A stretch of DNA of 64,000 nt. It comes from Mariprofundus sp. KV. GTDB lineage: Bacteria > Pseudomonadota > Zetaproteobacteria > Mariprofundales > Mariprofundaceae. The notes under the pieces are model-generated. The model was not told the origin of the DNA, searched no databases, and saw only the letters and a list, made by a program, of their open reading frames with translations. The stretch is taken from assembly GCF_013387475.1 (NCBI RefSeq), contig NZ_VWNB01000007.1:103689-167688 (forward strand). The letters are read 5' to 3'. Positions 17,823 through 27,149 of the stretch are shown here, piece by piece. Numbering within the stretch: position 1 is the stretch's first letter; each line of letters opens with the position of its first letter. The translations under genes were made by a program, and so were the position numbers.

Positions 17823-19000
17823 GAATTACAAGCGCACAACTCTATAACAACCTGCTGGCAGGCGTGCAGCAGCAGATGGATATCCAGGCGAAAGGTGATG
17901 CCAAAATCACCTCCGGCACCCGCTATCAGACACCTGCTGAGGCTGCGCTTGACTACCGTACCTCACTCGATATCAGACACGCACAGAGGGGTGTTGATGG
18001 TGGCCTTGAAGCATTGGCCATTGCCGAATCACGACTCAGCGTCAGCCAGAATCACCTGATGACCATGAACAATGTTTTTTCGCGTGCTCAGTCACTGGCG
18101 ATTCAGCAGTCCTCTGCTCAGGTCTCCGCTACCGAACGGCAGGCTGCCATCTCGGAGATCACCCATCTGACCACTGCGCTCCTCAACAGTGCCAATCAGC
18201 AATGGCAGGGTCAGTCACTCTTCTCCGGTGCGGCAGTAGATAAAGTGGCCTTTATAAGTAACCCCTTCAATGCCGGTACTGCTGTTTATGCAGCTGGCAC
18301 CAATACATCGATCACCAATGTGACGCAAACGGCTAATCCGGCAGCGGTCAATGATGCCTACACCATCACCCTTGATGCTGCAGGCACCAACATCACCAGC
18401 ATTACCAACGGCGCTTCAGTCAATCTGCTGGCTGCACCCGTTACACTTGCAGCCGGTGCCAACAGTGTGACCCTGAGCAACAGTGTTCAGTTAAGTGTAA
18501 CCTACAGCGGCACTCCCGTAGCCGACCCTGCAGCTGGAACGATCACTGTAAGCGGGGCAATTCAGGATGGCAGTGTGACCTACAATGGCAGCAGCCAGGA
18601 TCGTGTCGTCAATATTGATCCCGCCCTTCAGGTAGTCAGTAATGCACGCGGCGATGATCCCGCCTTTACTGCGGCTTTTCAGGCCATTGTCGATTTCAAG
18701 GCTGCACTTCTGGCCAATGATACCACCGCCATCAGCGCATCGATCGCATCATTGAACAGTGCCGGTAATGGCATGATCGACCTGACTGCCGATATCGGCG
18801 CAAGACTGGATGCACTCTCCATCACCAAAACCACCTATGAGGAGATGAAGGCGCACTTTGCCATACGCCTGAACACCCATGAAGGGGTGGATCTGGCTGC
18901 CGTAGTTACAGAGATGAAGCTCTCTGAGGTCTCTCTGCAGGCGACATACAGCCAGATCTCCCGCTTATCAAGCCTCTCGCTTATCAACTTCCTGCGCTAA
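17819..19000 (+). CDS. flgL: Hook-filament junction protein FlgL (HAP3)
   Basis: FlgL is the second junction protein, on which the filament starts. The 393-residue product begins MRITSAQLYNNLLAGVQQQM and has the flagellin-like coiled-coil ends (DIRHAQRGVDGGLEALAIAE near 50-70; C-terminal VVTEMKLSEVSLQATYSQIS). A Thr/Asn/Ala-rich middle (about 155-260) is variable. Flagellin itself (fliC) is not in the window. Confidence 0.94.
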   Translation: MRITSAQLYNNLLAGVQQQMDIQAKGDAKITSGTRYQTPAEAALDYRTSLDIRHAQRGVDGGLEALAIAESRLSVSQNHLMTMNNVFSRAQSLAIQQSSAQVSATERQAAISEITHLTTALLNSANQQWQGQSLFSGAAVDKVAFISNPFNAGTAVYAAGTNTSITNVTQTANPAAVNDAYTITLDAAGTNITSITNGASVNLLAAPVTLAAGANSVTLSNSVQLSVTYSGTPVADPAAGTITVSGAIQDGSVTYNGSSQDRVVNIDPALQVVSNARGDDPAFTAAFQAIVDFKAALLANDTTAISASIASLNSAGNGMIDLTADIGARLDALSITKTTYEEMKAHFAIRLNTHEGVDLAAVVTEMKLSEVSLQATYSQISRLSSLSLINFLR

Positions 19001-19006
19001 ATTCAG

Positions 19007-19264
19007 ATGCTGATTCTGCGCAGAAAGATCGGTCAGGTGATTACGATCAACGATAACATCCGGATTATTATCCAGGATGTGCAGAATGAGCATATTGTGC
19101 GTATCGGCATTGAGGCTCCCCCTGACATTCCGGTACATCGTATGGAAATTTATAACCTTATTCAGCAAGAGAACGCATCTGCCGGCGGCGGCGGTGCACT
19201 AAACTGGTTAAAAGGAGCGTCGAGTGATGGCAGCAACAGCGACGAAAACAGTGATGAAACCTGA
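19007..19264 (+). CDS. csrA: Carbon storage regulator CsrA with extended tail
   Basis: CsrA is an RNA-binding dimer that blocks translation of target mRNAs, often flagellin. The 85-residue product has the conserved core (MLILRRKIGQVITINDNIRI, then APPDIPVHRMEIYN). It is extended by about 25 Gly/Ser/acidic residues beyond the usual 60. The tail is encoded partly over the fliW start (41-base overlap). Long C-termini are known in CsrA proteins regulated by FliW. Confidence 0.95.
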   Translation: MLILRRKIGQVITINDNIRIIIQDVQNEHIVRIGIEAPPDIPVHRMEIYNLIQQENASAGGGGALNWLKGASSDGSNSDENSDET

Positions 19265-19652
19265 AGCTAACGAAGCCTTCTACTTTCCACAGGGACTGGC
19301 CGGTTTCAGCGATGCCCATGAGTTCGGATTTATCTACGAAGGACATGGCGACATTGTCTGCCTTCAGTCTATCGACAGTCCGGAAGCGGCTTTCCTGCTG
19401 ACACCATGGGATGAAGAGCGCCTTGGTGCTGCACCGAAACTTCCTAATGAACAGTGCAGCTGTATCAATATCGACGAGCAGAGTCAGATTATGTGGATGC
19501 TGGTGCTCAACCCCTTTGCCGACAAACAGTGGGTTACCGCCAACCTCAGGGCCCCTATCGCCCTGAATCTGGAGGCACGCATGGGAGTGCAGTGCATCCG
19601 TGCAGATTCAGAGCTTGAAATCCGCTATCGCTGGATGAAACAACCCGCCTGA
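19224..19652 (+). CDS. fliW: Flagellar assembly factor FliW, CsrA antagonist
   Basis: FliW binds CsrA and is displaced by flagellin, linking filament assembly to flagellin translation. The 142-residue product has the family start FYFPQGLAGFSDAHEFGFIY and TPWDEE, and ends with NPFADKQWVTANLRAPIAL and NLEARMGVQ. AAAGGAG lies six bases before a GTG (19224) and nine before an ATG (19227); either may be used. The gene begins inside csrA, so the two partners should be made in a fixed ratio. Confidence 0.93.
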   Translation: MMAATATKTVMKPEANEAFYFPQGLAGFSDAHEFGFIYEGHGDIVCLQSIDSPEAAFLLTPWDEERLGAAPKLPNEQCSCINIDEQSQIMWMLVLNPFADKQWVTANLRAPIALNLEARMGVQCIRADSELEIRYRWMKQPA

Positions 19653-19746
19653 TCCCGAACTTCCAGGTAAATGCTCATGAAGTTGCCTCTTTTTTTCTCC
19701 ATACAAAACATTAAGCTGGGGAACTGAAGCAGATTGAGGAGCAACT

Positions 19747-21126
19747 ATGGCCGGTTCCACTAAACCGACAACTATTAAACAGCTATCCAAACTTCTGGAG
19801 ATGGATGTGGCAGATATTGCCAGCCTGCCTTCTCTCTATCGCCATGCCACCCACCTGCTCCGCCTCTCCTACCGGGTAATCGGACGCTTCATTGCAGATA
19901 AATGTATTCAGCGCGCTTCGGCTCTGGCTTATGCCTCACTGCTGGCGATTGTGCCGATGGTGGCTCTCGGCTTCTCGGTATTTACCAGCTTTCAGGCTTT
20001 TGATGCTGTGGCCGGCAGTGTCAGCGATGCCCTGCTCGACTACCTGATGCCGACCAGTCAAAAAGCGGTGCAGGATTATCTCGGTACAGTTGCTGATAAA
20101 ACTACGGCCATCTCTGTGTTCGGTGTTATCGGCCTGCTCTTCACCGCCACGGCACTGCTCAATACCATTGAAGAGGCGTTTAACGATATCTGGCGTATCA
20201 CCAGGGCACGCGCCTGGCTCTCCAAATTCATCACCTTCTGGGCGACCCTGACACTGGCACCTATTCTGATTGGTGCCTCCATCAGTATCACCTCCTATTT
20301 CACCGCACTACCGGTCATTAAAGAGGTAGCAGAGGGTGCATCCTACATTCGTGAAGCACCTTTTCTTGTGCCCTGGCTGATGTCATCACTGGCCATGGCA
20401 ACACTGTACAGCGTGCTTCCCAATACCTCTGTTCCGTTTCGCTTTGCTGCCATCGGCGGTCTGGTTGCAGGTGCCCTGTTTGAGTGGACCAAAGCAGGGT
20501 TTGCCTATTATGTCACAGAGGTTGCCAATTATGAGCAGCTCTACGGTGCACTCTCCACCCTCCCTATATTCCTGATCTGGATCTATCTGATCTGGGTGAT
20601 TGTACTGCTGGGCTCTGAAATCGCCTTCTGCGTACAACATCCTGAGCAGTCACACCGCCAGAAGAGCAGCTTCCAGAAATCCGGCATCCGTCAGTTCTAT
20701 TCACATCTTATCCTGCTGCGCGCAGCCCAGGCCCTGCATGCGGGCACAACGCTGAAGATGCGTGATCTGATTGAGGAGACCGATCTCCCCAGCAATATCC
20801 TGCAGGAGTGGCTCGATCAGCTTTGTGTAAATAAACTCCTGCGCTTTACCGAAGCCAACGATGAGGAGTCCGGCTGGCTGCCCGGTTTCGATGCCGATCA
20901 GATGAGCCTTTATGAGATATTCCATCGTCTTAATGAGACACCGATGGAGGTGCCCGAAGAGTGGCAGGAGAGCTCACTCGGCAGACAACTGGCCGGTCTC
21001 TACTTCCGCCTCGGCAGGGAGCGGTCGGATCTGCTGAAGAGCTTGAATATCCGTGACATCATGGAGCGCGAGAAGGAGCGAGAGGACGCCAGAGAAGATG
21101 TTCTGAACGATACACTGCATGAGTGA
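19747..21126 (+). CDS. YihY/BrkB-family inner-membrane protein
   Basis: The 459-residue product has about six membrane segments (residues 60-290). They include the family stretches RASALAYASLLAIVPMVALG, TALLNTIEEAFNDIWRI and YEQLYGALSTLPIFLIWIYL. It was once called ribonuclease BN, but that activity belongs to another protein; the role of this family is unsettled. A C-terminal soluble part (about 310-459) has a winged-helix-like look (LKMRDLIEETDLPSNILQEW). GAGGAG precedes the ATG. It overlaps the peptidase gene by eight bases. Confidence 0.9.
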   Translation: MAGSTKPTTIKQLSKLLEMDVADIASLPSLYRHATHLLRLSYRVIGRFIADKCIQRASALAYASLLAIVPMVALGFSVFTSFQAFDAVAGSVSDALLDYLMPTSQKAVQDYLGTVADKTTAISVFGVIGLLFTATALLNTIEEAFNDIWRITRARAWLSKFITFWATLTLAPILIGASISITSYFTALPVIKEVAEGASYIREAPFLVPWLMSSLAMATLYSVLPNTSVPFRFAAIGGLVAGALFEWTKAGFAYYVTEVANYEQLYGALSTLPIFLIWIYLIWVIVLLGSEIAFCVQHPEQSHRQKSSFQKSGIRQFYSHLILLRAAQALHAGTTLKMRDLIEETDLPSNILQEWLDQLCVNKLLRFTEANDEESGWLPGFDADQMSLYEIFHRLNETPMEVPEEWQESSLGRQLAGLYFRLGRERSDLLKSLNIRDIMEREKEREDAREDVLNDTLHE

Positions 21127-22258
21127 TTCAACAGCTTCTGCCCGCCTGATTATTGCCGATTCTGAACATGATGCCGACATGCTCTATGTCAGCGGCATGT
21201 TTGTACCCGATGCCTTTATCGCCATTGCACTCAATGGTCAGTGGCATGGCCTCTTCTCCCCGCTTGAGGTGGATCGCGCCCGCAAAAATTCAAAGTTTTC
21301 ACAGGTGCATCTTGATGCGCCATACCGATTAAGCGCTGAAAACAGAAACCGCAGTGGCCTGGCTGCAGTCGCAGCTGCATTTCTTGATGGCCATGCAGTT
21401 ACAGCGCTTGAGGTTCCACCCCACTTCCCCTTCGCCTACGCCGAGCAGCTGAAAACGTGGGGGTTTGAGGTCAAGGCCAGTGATGGAGCCTTCTTTCCTG
21501 AGCGCGCTGTTAAAAACGAAACAGAGATCAGACACTTGGCTCATGCAGAAAAACTGACCCGACAATCGATGATACAGGCTGAAAGGTATCTGGCCGCTTG
21601 CAGCATTGGCGATGATGGTATCCTGCGTGATGGCATCTCTGCTAAAAAGGTGAAAGCAGCTGATCTGCGTCGTGCCATTGAGACCTTTCTGATCGGTAAC
21701 GGTGCCATGCCTGCCCACACCATTGTCGCTTGTGGCAGAGAGGGTGCAGACCCGCACAATATCGGCACAGGTTTCATTCGCGCCCATCAGCCGATCATTA
21801 TCGACATCTTCCCGCGCGTGCTTGCAACCGGATACTGGGGAGATATGACCCGCACCTATGTCAAAGGCAGCGCCACACCTGAGGTGAAAAAGATCTATAA
21901 CACCGTCCGTGAAGGTCAGGATATCGGCCTCTCCATGGTTCAGAATGGGGTTGAAGGCTTTACCATTCACAAGGCCATCACTGACTATTTTGATAGACAG
22001 GGATTTCCGACAAAGATGGTGCGCGGCAAACAGACCGGCTTCTTCCACGGCACCGGCCACGGCGTCGGCCTGCAGATTCATGAAGCGCCGGGCATCTCCA
22101 CCCGCCCAGGCACCTTAAAAGCAGGTCAGGTGGTGACTGTAGAGCCGGGCCTCTACTATCCGGGCTTAGGTGGTGTACGCATCGAAGATATGGTCGTCGT
22201 CCGCGACAACGGCTGTGACAACCTCACCAAACATAAACGACGATTAGAAATCGCGTAG
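21119..22258 (+). CDS. M24-family metallopeptidase (Xaa-Pro dipeptidase-like)
   Basis: The 379-residue product has a non-catalytic N-terminal domain (about 1-140) and a pita-bread M24 domain. Metal-ligand motifs are recognisable: DIFPRV and WGDMTRTY (Asp ligands), GHGVGLQIHE (His), VEPGLYYP and VRIEDMVVV (Glu). It probably removes an N-terminal residue before proline, or acts on dipeptides; the exact substrate is not readable. It overlaps the BrkB gene by eight bases. Confidence 0.88.
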   Translation: MSDSTASARLIIADSEHDADMLYVSGMFVPDAFIAIALNGQWHGLFSPLEVDRARKNSKFSQVHLDAPYRLSAENRNRSGLAAVAAAFLDGHAVTALEVPPHFPFAYAEQLKTWGFEVKASDGAFFPERAVKNETEIRHLAHAEKLTRQSMIQAERYLAACSIGDDGILRDGISAKKVKAADLRRAIETFLIGNGAMPAHTIVACGREGADPHNIGTGFIRAHQPIIIDIFPRVLATGYWGDMTRTYVKGSATPEVKKIYNTVREGQDIGLSMVQNGVEGFTIHKAITDYFDRQGFPTKMVRGKQTGFFHGTGHGVGLQIHEAPGISTRPGTLKAGQVVTVEPGLYYPGLGGVRIEDMVVVRDNGCDNLTKHKRRLEIA

Positions 22259-22290
22259 CGATTCACTCTCTTTATGATTTTTCCTTTTGC

Positions 22291-22394
22291 AGGATATTGG
22301 TGTCACCGAGTTGCCAGAGCACAATATCAACAGGCAGAGATGCGATGATGAGAACGATTCCAGAGTAGTGCAATGACCGCTGCAGCTTCATCTG
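22291..22394 (-). pseudogene. Decayed 3' fragment of a flippase-like gene
   Basis: About 104 bases are similar (roughly three quarters identical by eye, with small indels) to the 3' end of the intact gene at 23162-24091, in the same orientation. In the fragment the reading SLPVDIVLWQLGDTNIL parallels SLPGGIVLWQLGGTKIL of the intact protein. The reading frame soon departs, so this is a remnant. The rest of the 22259-22559 gap shows nothing else. Confidence 0.75.
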
Positions 22395-22559
22395 TGCATC
22401 GAAGATATGCACATCGGCCATCAAAACAGCTGCAACAACCTCACGAGAGAAAAAAGCACGAAACAACTGCATTGTGGGCATCCCTTTGACTGGCCTGAAG
22501 CGCGTATAACGGTGTAAGCTCGGCGGTATGGCAATTATGGATTCCATGCATGACGCCAG

Positions 22560-23147
22560 ATGAATGAGCTGTTGCCCTTATGGCTTAAACTATGCTACTC
22601 GGCTTATGTGGCAATCACCCTGATCGTCTACTGGTTCAAATACGGCCCTGGAAACTATCTCTGGTTTTCCGATATCGCCCTGATTCTGACCTTACCGGCA
22701 CTGTGGCTGGAGAGTCCACTGCTGGCCAGTATGATGCTGCTGGCCGTGCTGTTGCCGGAGATAGTCTGGAGCATAGGCTTCTTCTCGGGCCTGCTTACAG
22801 GTAAACCGGTTGGCGGACTGGCCGATTACATGTTCGACCGGAATCTGCCGCTATATCTGCGCGCCCTCTCCCTCTTCCATCTCTTTTTGCCACCGCTGCT
22901 GATCTGGATGGTTTTCAGGCTTGGCTACGATGAAAATGCACTACTCTGGCAGACGCTACTGGCCTGGATTGTTTTGCCGCTGAGTTACCTGATCAGCGAT
23001 CCGATAGAGAATGTGAACTGGGTGCATGGACCGGGCGGAAAAGCGCAGCACCGTCTGCCCCCACTGTTATACCTGGCAGTGCTGATGCTGGGCTTTCCGC
23101 TACTGATCTACCTGCCAACCCACTGGCTCTTTCTCTTCCTCGATTAA
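22560..23147 (+). CDS. Unknown integral membrane protein, 195 aa
   Basis: I do not recognise a named family. The protein has about six hydrophobic segments and conserved-looking loops (VYWFKYGPGNYLWFSDIALI, LPLYLRALSLFHL, DPIENVNWVHGPGG). The composition is that of a real membrane protein, with start and stop in clean gaps. It lies between a decayed copy and an intact copy of the same flippase 3' end, so it may have arrived or moved by recombination between direct repeats. Confidence 0.75.
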   Translation: MNELLPLWLKLCYSAYVAITLIVYWFKYGPGNYLWFSDIALILTLPALWLESPLLASMMLLAVLLPEIVWSIGFFSGLLTGKPVGGLADYMFDRNLPLYLRALSLFHLFLPPLLIWMVFRLGYDENALLWQTLLAWIVLPLSYLISDPIENVNWVHGPGGKAQHRLPPLLYLAVLMLGFPLLIYLPTHWLFLFLD

Positions 23148-23161
23148 AGCTGAGCCCCGGT

Positions 23162-24091
23162 TCAGCAGCCCCGCCCGGATTGATCCCTCTTCAGGATTTT
23201 GGTGCCACCGAGTTGCCAGAGCACGATGCCGCCGGGCAGTGAGGCGGTGATGAGAACAATGATCCAGAGCGCAGCCATAGCCGCTGCGGCTTCACCTGAC
23301 GCGCCGAACCAGACAGCGAAACCGACATAACCGGCCTCGCGAATACCTAAACCGTTAAAGGAGAGTGGAAGTGCTGAGGCCAGCGCCACAAGACAGATCA
23401 TAAATCCGTAGGCGAACCAGGAGAGTTCAAGACCTACAGCGGCGCCGAGAAAAACATGTGCCTGCACGACCAGCAGTTGAAAAATAAGGGAGAGTGGCAG
23501 AGAACGCCACCATGCAGTGGAGAACGCTCTGCTGGTCAGAGGAAGAGTCTTCCAGCCGGAGAGTCTGCCCTGCCATGCTGAACGCTGCAGCTTCGGCCAC
23601 CACAGTTTGGTGGTAAACAGGATGGCAAAACCAAGCAGCACTCCTCCATTCCAGAGCCATATCCACAAGGCAGGAATATCGAGAAAGAACATACAGAAGG
23701 AGACAACCGTCGCGAGTGCGACAACGCCGTTGACGCGCTCAAGGATCACACTGGCAGCAGCTGGCCAGCCTGCATTCTCTCTGTCTTTAGCCAGCAGGTA
23801 ACCTCGAGCCACATCACCACCGACAATCGATGGCAGAAACAGGCTTAAAAACATACCGAGAAAATAGAGCTGCAGCTTTCTGGCAAGTTGTACGCTTAAC
23901 CCCAGCCCGCGCGCCAACCATGCCCAGCGCAGCGCGGAGAAAAACTGACCGATAATCAGACAGAGCAAGGCTGCAAGCACCAGTGACCAGTCCGCTGTTT
24001 TTAAAAGCGCAAACATGGCACTCAGATCAAGTGACCAGATCAGATAACCCAACAGCAGGGCTGAGAGTAGAAGTTTAATCCACAACATCAT
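23162..24091 (-). CDS. Flippase-like (lysylphosphatidylglycerol synthase TM) membrane protein
   Basis: The 309-residue product has seven or eight membrane segments and matches the UPF0104/AglD-type flippase-like domain (LFLPSIVGGDVARGYLLAKD, LSFNGLGIREAGYVGFAVWF). Such proteins often act with glycosyltransferases on lipid-linked sugars. It follows a GT2 and a GT39 gene on the same strand, which fits cell-envelope glycan modification. A decayed 3' copy lies at 22291. Confidence 0.82.
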   Translation of the reverse strand: MMLWIKLLLSALLLGYLIWSLDLSAMFALLKTADWSLVLAALLCLIIGQFFSALRWAWLARGLGLSVQLARKLQLYFLGMFLSLFLPSIVGGDVARGYLLAKDRENAGWPAAASVILERVNGVVALATVVSFCMFFLDIPALWIWLWNGGVLLGFAILFTTKLWWPKLQRSAWQGRLSGWKTLPLTSRAFSTAWWRSLPLSLIFQLLVVQAHVFLGAAVGLELSWFAYGFMICLVALASALPLSFNGLGIREAGYVGFAVWFGASGEAAAAMAALWIIVLITASLPGGIVLWQLGGTKILKRDQSGRGC

Positions 24092-24103
24092 AAATAGGAG
24101 GAT

Positions 24104-24134
24104 TTAACCACAAAGGGCACAAAGAACACGAAGG
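24104..24134. repeat. Half-repeat of the AACCACAGAGG type
   Basis: TTAACCACAAAGGGCACAAAG (24104-24124) and the following purine-rich bases resemble one arm of the inverted-repeat element at 54164-54269. Similar sequences are scattered in many bacterial genomes. Only one arm is visible here, between the flippase and GT2 genes; the rest of the 120-base gap shows nothing. Confidence 0.35.
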
Positions 24135-24211
24135 AAAAACTATTCAACATATCACTCCGGCAGCAGGATTGAAGTGAATAATTAAAATTTCCATCGAAAT
24201 CAGCGACAGGT

Positions 24212-25156
24212 TTACTCTTCTTCCGAGCGAACGCTGTAATGTTTACGTCCTGTTGCTTCGTAGTAGGTGCGCGCCTGCATCTCCAGCATCAGACCGATAC
24301 CGAAGAGCAGAATACCTGTAACGATCAGCAGAGAACCCAGATGCAACATGGGACGAGAGGCGAGATCTGCACCGAAGATAATCTTATCCATAGTCAGCCA
24401 GATATCGATGAACATGCCTGCGGCCAGTGAGATCAGACCGGCGGGACCAAACAGCTGCAGCGGGCGATCGGTAAAGCGCTGGAAGAAGAGCACCAGCAGC
24501 AGATCGACCAGCACACGTACCGTGCGCCCGATGCCATACTTGCTCTCACCAAACTGGCGTGCCCGGTGGCTGACCACCTCTTCACCGATCTTTGCACCAT
24601 ACATCGATGCAAGAGCCGGCAGAAAGCGGTGCTGTTCACCGTAGATGCGCAGGTTTTTCGCCACATCTGCACGCATCAGCTTCATCGGACAGCCATAGTC
24701 GTGCATACGCACATTGGTGGAACTGCGGATCAGGGCATTGGCAATCTTGGAGGGGAAGTTGCGTGAGAGGCTGGCGTCCTGTCTATCCTTTCGCCAGCCA
24801 TTAACCATATCGAGATCATCTGCCAGAAGGCGCTCCAGCAGCCTTGGAATATCAGCCGGATCGGTCTGCAGATCACCATCCATATAGACAATATATTTAC
24901 CTCTGGCACGATCAAAGCCGGCACTCATGGCCGCAGTTTGACCAAAGTTGCGACGCAGCTGCACCAGCACCACACGGCCATCTTCTGCCCGCGCCTTTTT
25001 TGCCGCTGCTACAGTGCCATCGTCAGAGCCATCATCAACCAGAATCAGCTCATAATCGAGATTGGAAAGTTTGTCAGCCATTTCGGCCACCAAAAGCGGA
25101 ACATTCTGCTCTTCGCAGTAAACCGGTACGACAATCGAAATCAGTGGCTCGGCCAT
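24212..25156 (-). CDS. GT2 glycosyltransferase, undecaprenyl/dolichyl-phosphate type
   Basis: The 314-residue product is a GT-A enzyme of the DPM/GtrB/ArnC type: VVPVYCEEQNVP, VDDGSDDGT, MDGDLQTDP and GESKYGIGRTVRV, followed by two C-terminal membrane helices (about 235-260, 275-300). It is expected to move a sugar from a nucleotide donor onto a polyprenyl phosphate. The GT39 gene ends within its start (16-base overlap), which fits a donor-lipid maker paired with a transferase. The sugar cannot be read from sequence. Confidence 0.88.
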   Translation of the reverse strand: MAEPLISIVVPVYCEEQNVPLLVAEMADKLSNLDYELILVDDGSDDGTVAAAKKARAEDGRVVLVQLRRNFGQTAAMSAGFDRARGKYIVYMDGDLQTDPADIPRLLERLLADDLDMVNGWRKDRQDASLSRNFPSKIANALIRSSTNVRMHDYGCPMKLMRADVAKNLRIYGEQHRFLPALASMYGAKIGEEVVSHRARQFGESKYGIGRTVRVLVDLLLVLFFQRFTDRPLQLFGPAGLISLAAGMFIDIWLTMDKIIFGADLASRPMLHLGSLLIVTGILLFGIGLMLEMQARTYYEATGRKHYSVRSEEE

Positions 25157-26811
25157 GGAATCTCCTCTCCCTCATCAACTGGCTGCAGACTTACAAGCAG
25201 CAGCCATCTGCGCGCATACATGCCAAAAACGCGCTCATGCACGATAAGATAGGGTATAATCTCTTTGGGTAACAGTTCCAGTGCCGACTGGGCGATCACC
25301 AGCCCCCTGCCCTGACTCAACCACTGCCCCACCTCATCCACATTTTTCAGCATCGGCAGGCGCCCGCCGTGATAGTAGAGCAGCGTTGGCTGGAAGTAGT
25401 AAAAGGTGGCCAGATTTGCACCATCAAAACCGGCCGCATCGGCTTTGGCCGCCAGCACACGACTCACCTTGTGATGCTCAATATTTGGAACGGACCAGCC
25501 GGAGAGCAGGAGTATCGAAAACAACATCGAGAGTGCCAGCGGCAGCCACAACTCGCCCCGTTTGCTATAAAGCCACCATGCAGAGGCAAGCACCACCGGC
25601 AGCATAGCCACGATATAATAACCCTCGCCGGGCCACATCTTCTCCAGCGCTAAACCGCCACCGATCACCATAGCCAGTGAGAGTATCAGTGCGCCCCATG
25701 CCAACCAAAGTCTGGCTCGCTGACGAATGGCACCATCTGCCCCGGCCCAACCAAAGGCCATCAGCATCGCCGCTGCAGGAAACAGTGGCAGCACATAGTT
25801 GGGCAGCTGTGTTCTGGCGATACTGAAGAAGAGGATATAGACACCTATCCAGCAGAGCATAAACAGCCGAATCGGCTCTTTACGCAGAAGCTTCAGTCGC
25901 CATGTGCCAAAGGTCACCATCACTGCAAGCAGGCCACTCCACGGGAACCAGCCCAGCAGCACCGTACCAATATAGAGACCCGGGAATCCCTTATGGCCCT
26001 GCAGCGGATCGGTAAAACGTTCGATATTGTGGCGGAAGATAAAACCCTCCAACCACTCACCCTGTGTCAGAATGCCCACAGTAATATACCAGGGTGCAGC
26101 CACCAGCAGCGCAATCGCGGCACCCTTAAAGGGGCGAAAGAGCACCCAGCTCTGCCAATCTTTCATCACAATCAGGAAGCTGAGAAGAATCAATAGCGGC
26201 ATCAGGCCTGCAATCGGCCCCTTGGCCAGTACACCCAGACCAATGGCTACATATGCAGCAATCAGCAGTTTAGGCATCGAGTCTGATCGCTTTTTCTTCT
26301 CTTCAAGATAGACAATCAGCAGCGCCGGCAGTGTAAAACCGAGGCTGAGCATCAGTAACGGATCGGGAACTGCAGCGCGTGCGATAACAATGATATGCAG
26401 TGCTGTTGCGAAGAGTCCTGCTGCCAGCAGCGGAATCAGTTCACGCTCGCCCTCTTTCACCTTCACGCCTGCAGCAACAATCAGTCTTCGGCTCATCAAC
26501 CAGATCACGGCAACCAGTCCGGTCATCGCCATGGCCGATGGCAGACGCGCACTCCACTCATTAACACCGAAGAGCGCATTCAGCGGGATCATCAGCCAGT
26601 AGATCAGGATCGGTTTATCAAAACGGTAGTCGCCATTGAACATCGGCACCCACCAGTTACCGGCCAGCCACATCTCGCGAGCACAGACCGCATTATTGGG
26701 CTCATCAACATCCCACAGGCTATGGCCGCCGAGAAATGCGAAGAAATTAACCGCACAGATCAGTAGCAACCAGAATAGCGGCTGTTTATAGAACGGTTCA
26801 GTAGCCGACAT
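25141..26811 (-). CDS. GT39/ArnT-like membrane glycosyltransferase
   Basis: The 556-residue product has about eleven to twelve membrane segments and the GT-C signature in the first periplasmic loop (SLWDVDEPNNAVCAREMWLA, about residues 30-50; the DVDE acids are catalytic in relatives). ArnT-type enzymes transfer a sugar from a lipid carrier to lipid A or another envelope acceptor. The next gene makes a likely carrier-linked sugar. It lies 32 bases downstream of yggT on the same strand. Confidence 0.87.
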   Translation of the reverse strand: MSATEPFYKQPLFWLLLICAVNFFAFLGGHSLWDVDEPNNAVCAREMWLAGNWWVPMFNGDYRFDKPILIYWLMIPLNALFGVNEWSARLPSAMAMTGLVAVIWLMSRRLIVAAGVKVKEGERELIPLLAAGLFATALHIIVIARAAVPDPLLMLSLGFTLPALLIVYLEEKKKRSDSMPKLLIAAYVAIGLGVLAKGPIAGLMPLLILLSFLIVMKDWQSWVLFRPFKGAAIALLVAAPWYITVGILTQGEWLEGFIFRHNIERFTDPLQGHKGFPGLYIGTVLLGWFPWSGLLAVMVTFGTWRLKLLRKEPIRLFMLCWIGVYILFFSIARTQLPNYVLPLFPAAAMLMAFGWAGADGAIRQRARLWLAWGALILSLAMVIGGGLALEKMWPGEGYYIVAMLPVVLASAWWLYSKRGELWLPLALSMLFSILLLSGWSVPNIEHHKVSRVLAAKADAAGFDGANLATFYYFQPTLLYYHGGRLPMLKNVDEVGQWLSQGRGLVIAQSALELLPKEIIPYLIVHERVFGMYARRWLLLVSLQPVDEGEEIPWPSH

Positions 26812-26843
26812 TAATGCAGCTCCGGCTCTCTTGCAGACAGGAA

Positions 26844-27149
26844 TCAGCCACCCTGAATCATCTGAAAGGCGATGCGCTGCAGGGTAGGAACCAGAAAGTT
26901 ATTCAGGAACATAATAATCAGCAGCACGATAAGCGGAGAGAGGTCGATACCACTGATGTAGGGCACCCTTTTGCGCACTGGAAAGAGCAGTGGTTCAGAG
27001 AACTGGTTGATGATCCGCACCACCGGATTGTAGGGGTCAGGAGAGACCCAAGAGAGCACTGCCCGTGCAATAACAACAATCATTGCCATGGTCAGCACCA
27101 CGTCGATTACTGCCGCCAGTGCCTGTAAAAAATAACCTAGTATATACAT
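26844..27149 (-). CDS. YggT-family membrane protein
   Basis: The 101-residue product has two membrane segments (about 5-30 and 70-92) and the family stretch WVSPDPYNPVVRIINQFSEP (about 35-54). Members often sit beside proC and yggS, as here. Roles in cell division or osmotic balance have been proposed, but the function is not established. It shares one base with the proC stop. Confidence 0.9.
   Translation of the reverse strand: MYILGYFLQALAAVIDVVLTMAMIVVIARAVLSWVSPDPYNPVVRIINQFSEPLLFPVRKRVPYISGIDLSPLIVLLIIMFLNNFLVPTLQRIAFQMIQGG

Noticed and set aside
22272..22547. 91-residue frame as a real gene
   Set aside because: It reads partly through a decayed flippase fragment and has no coherent domain.
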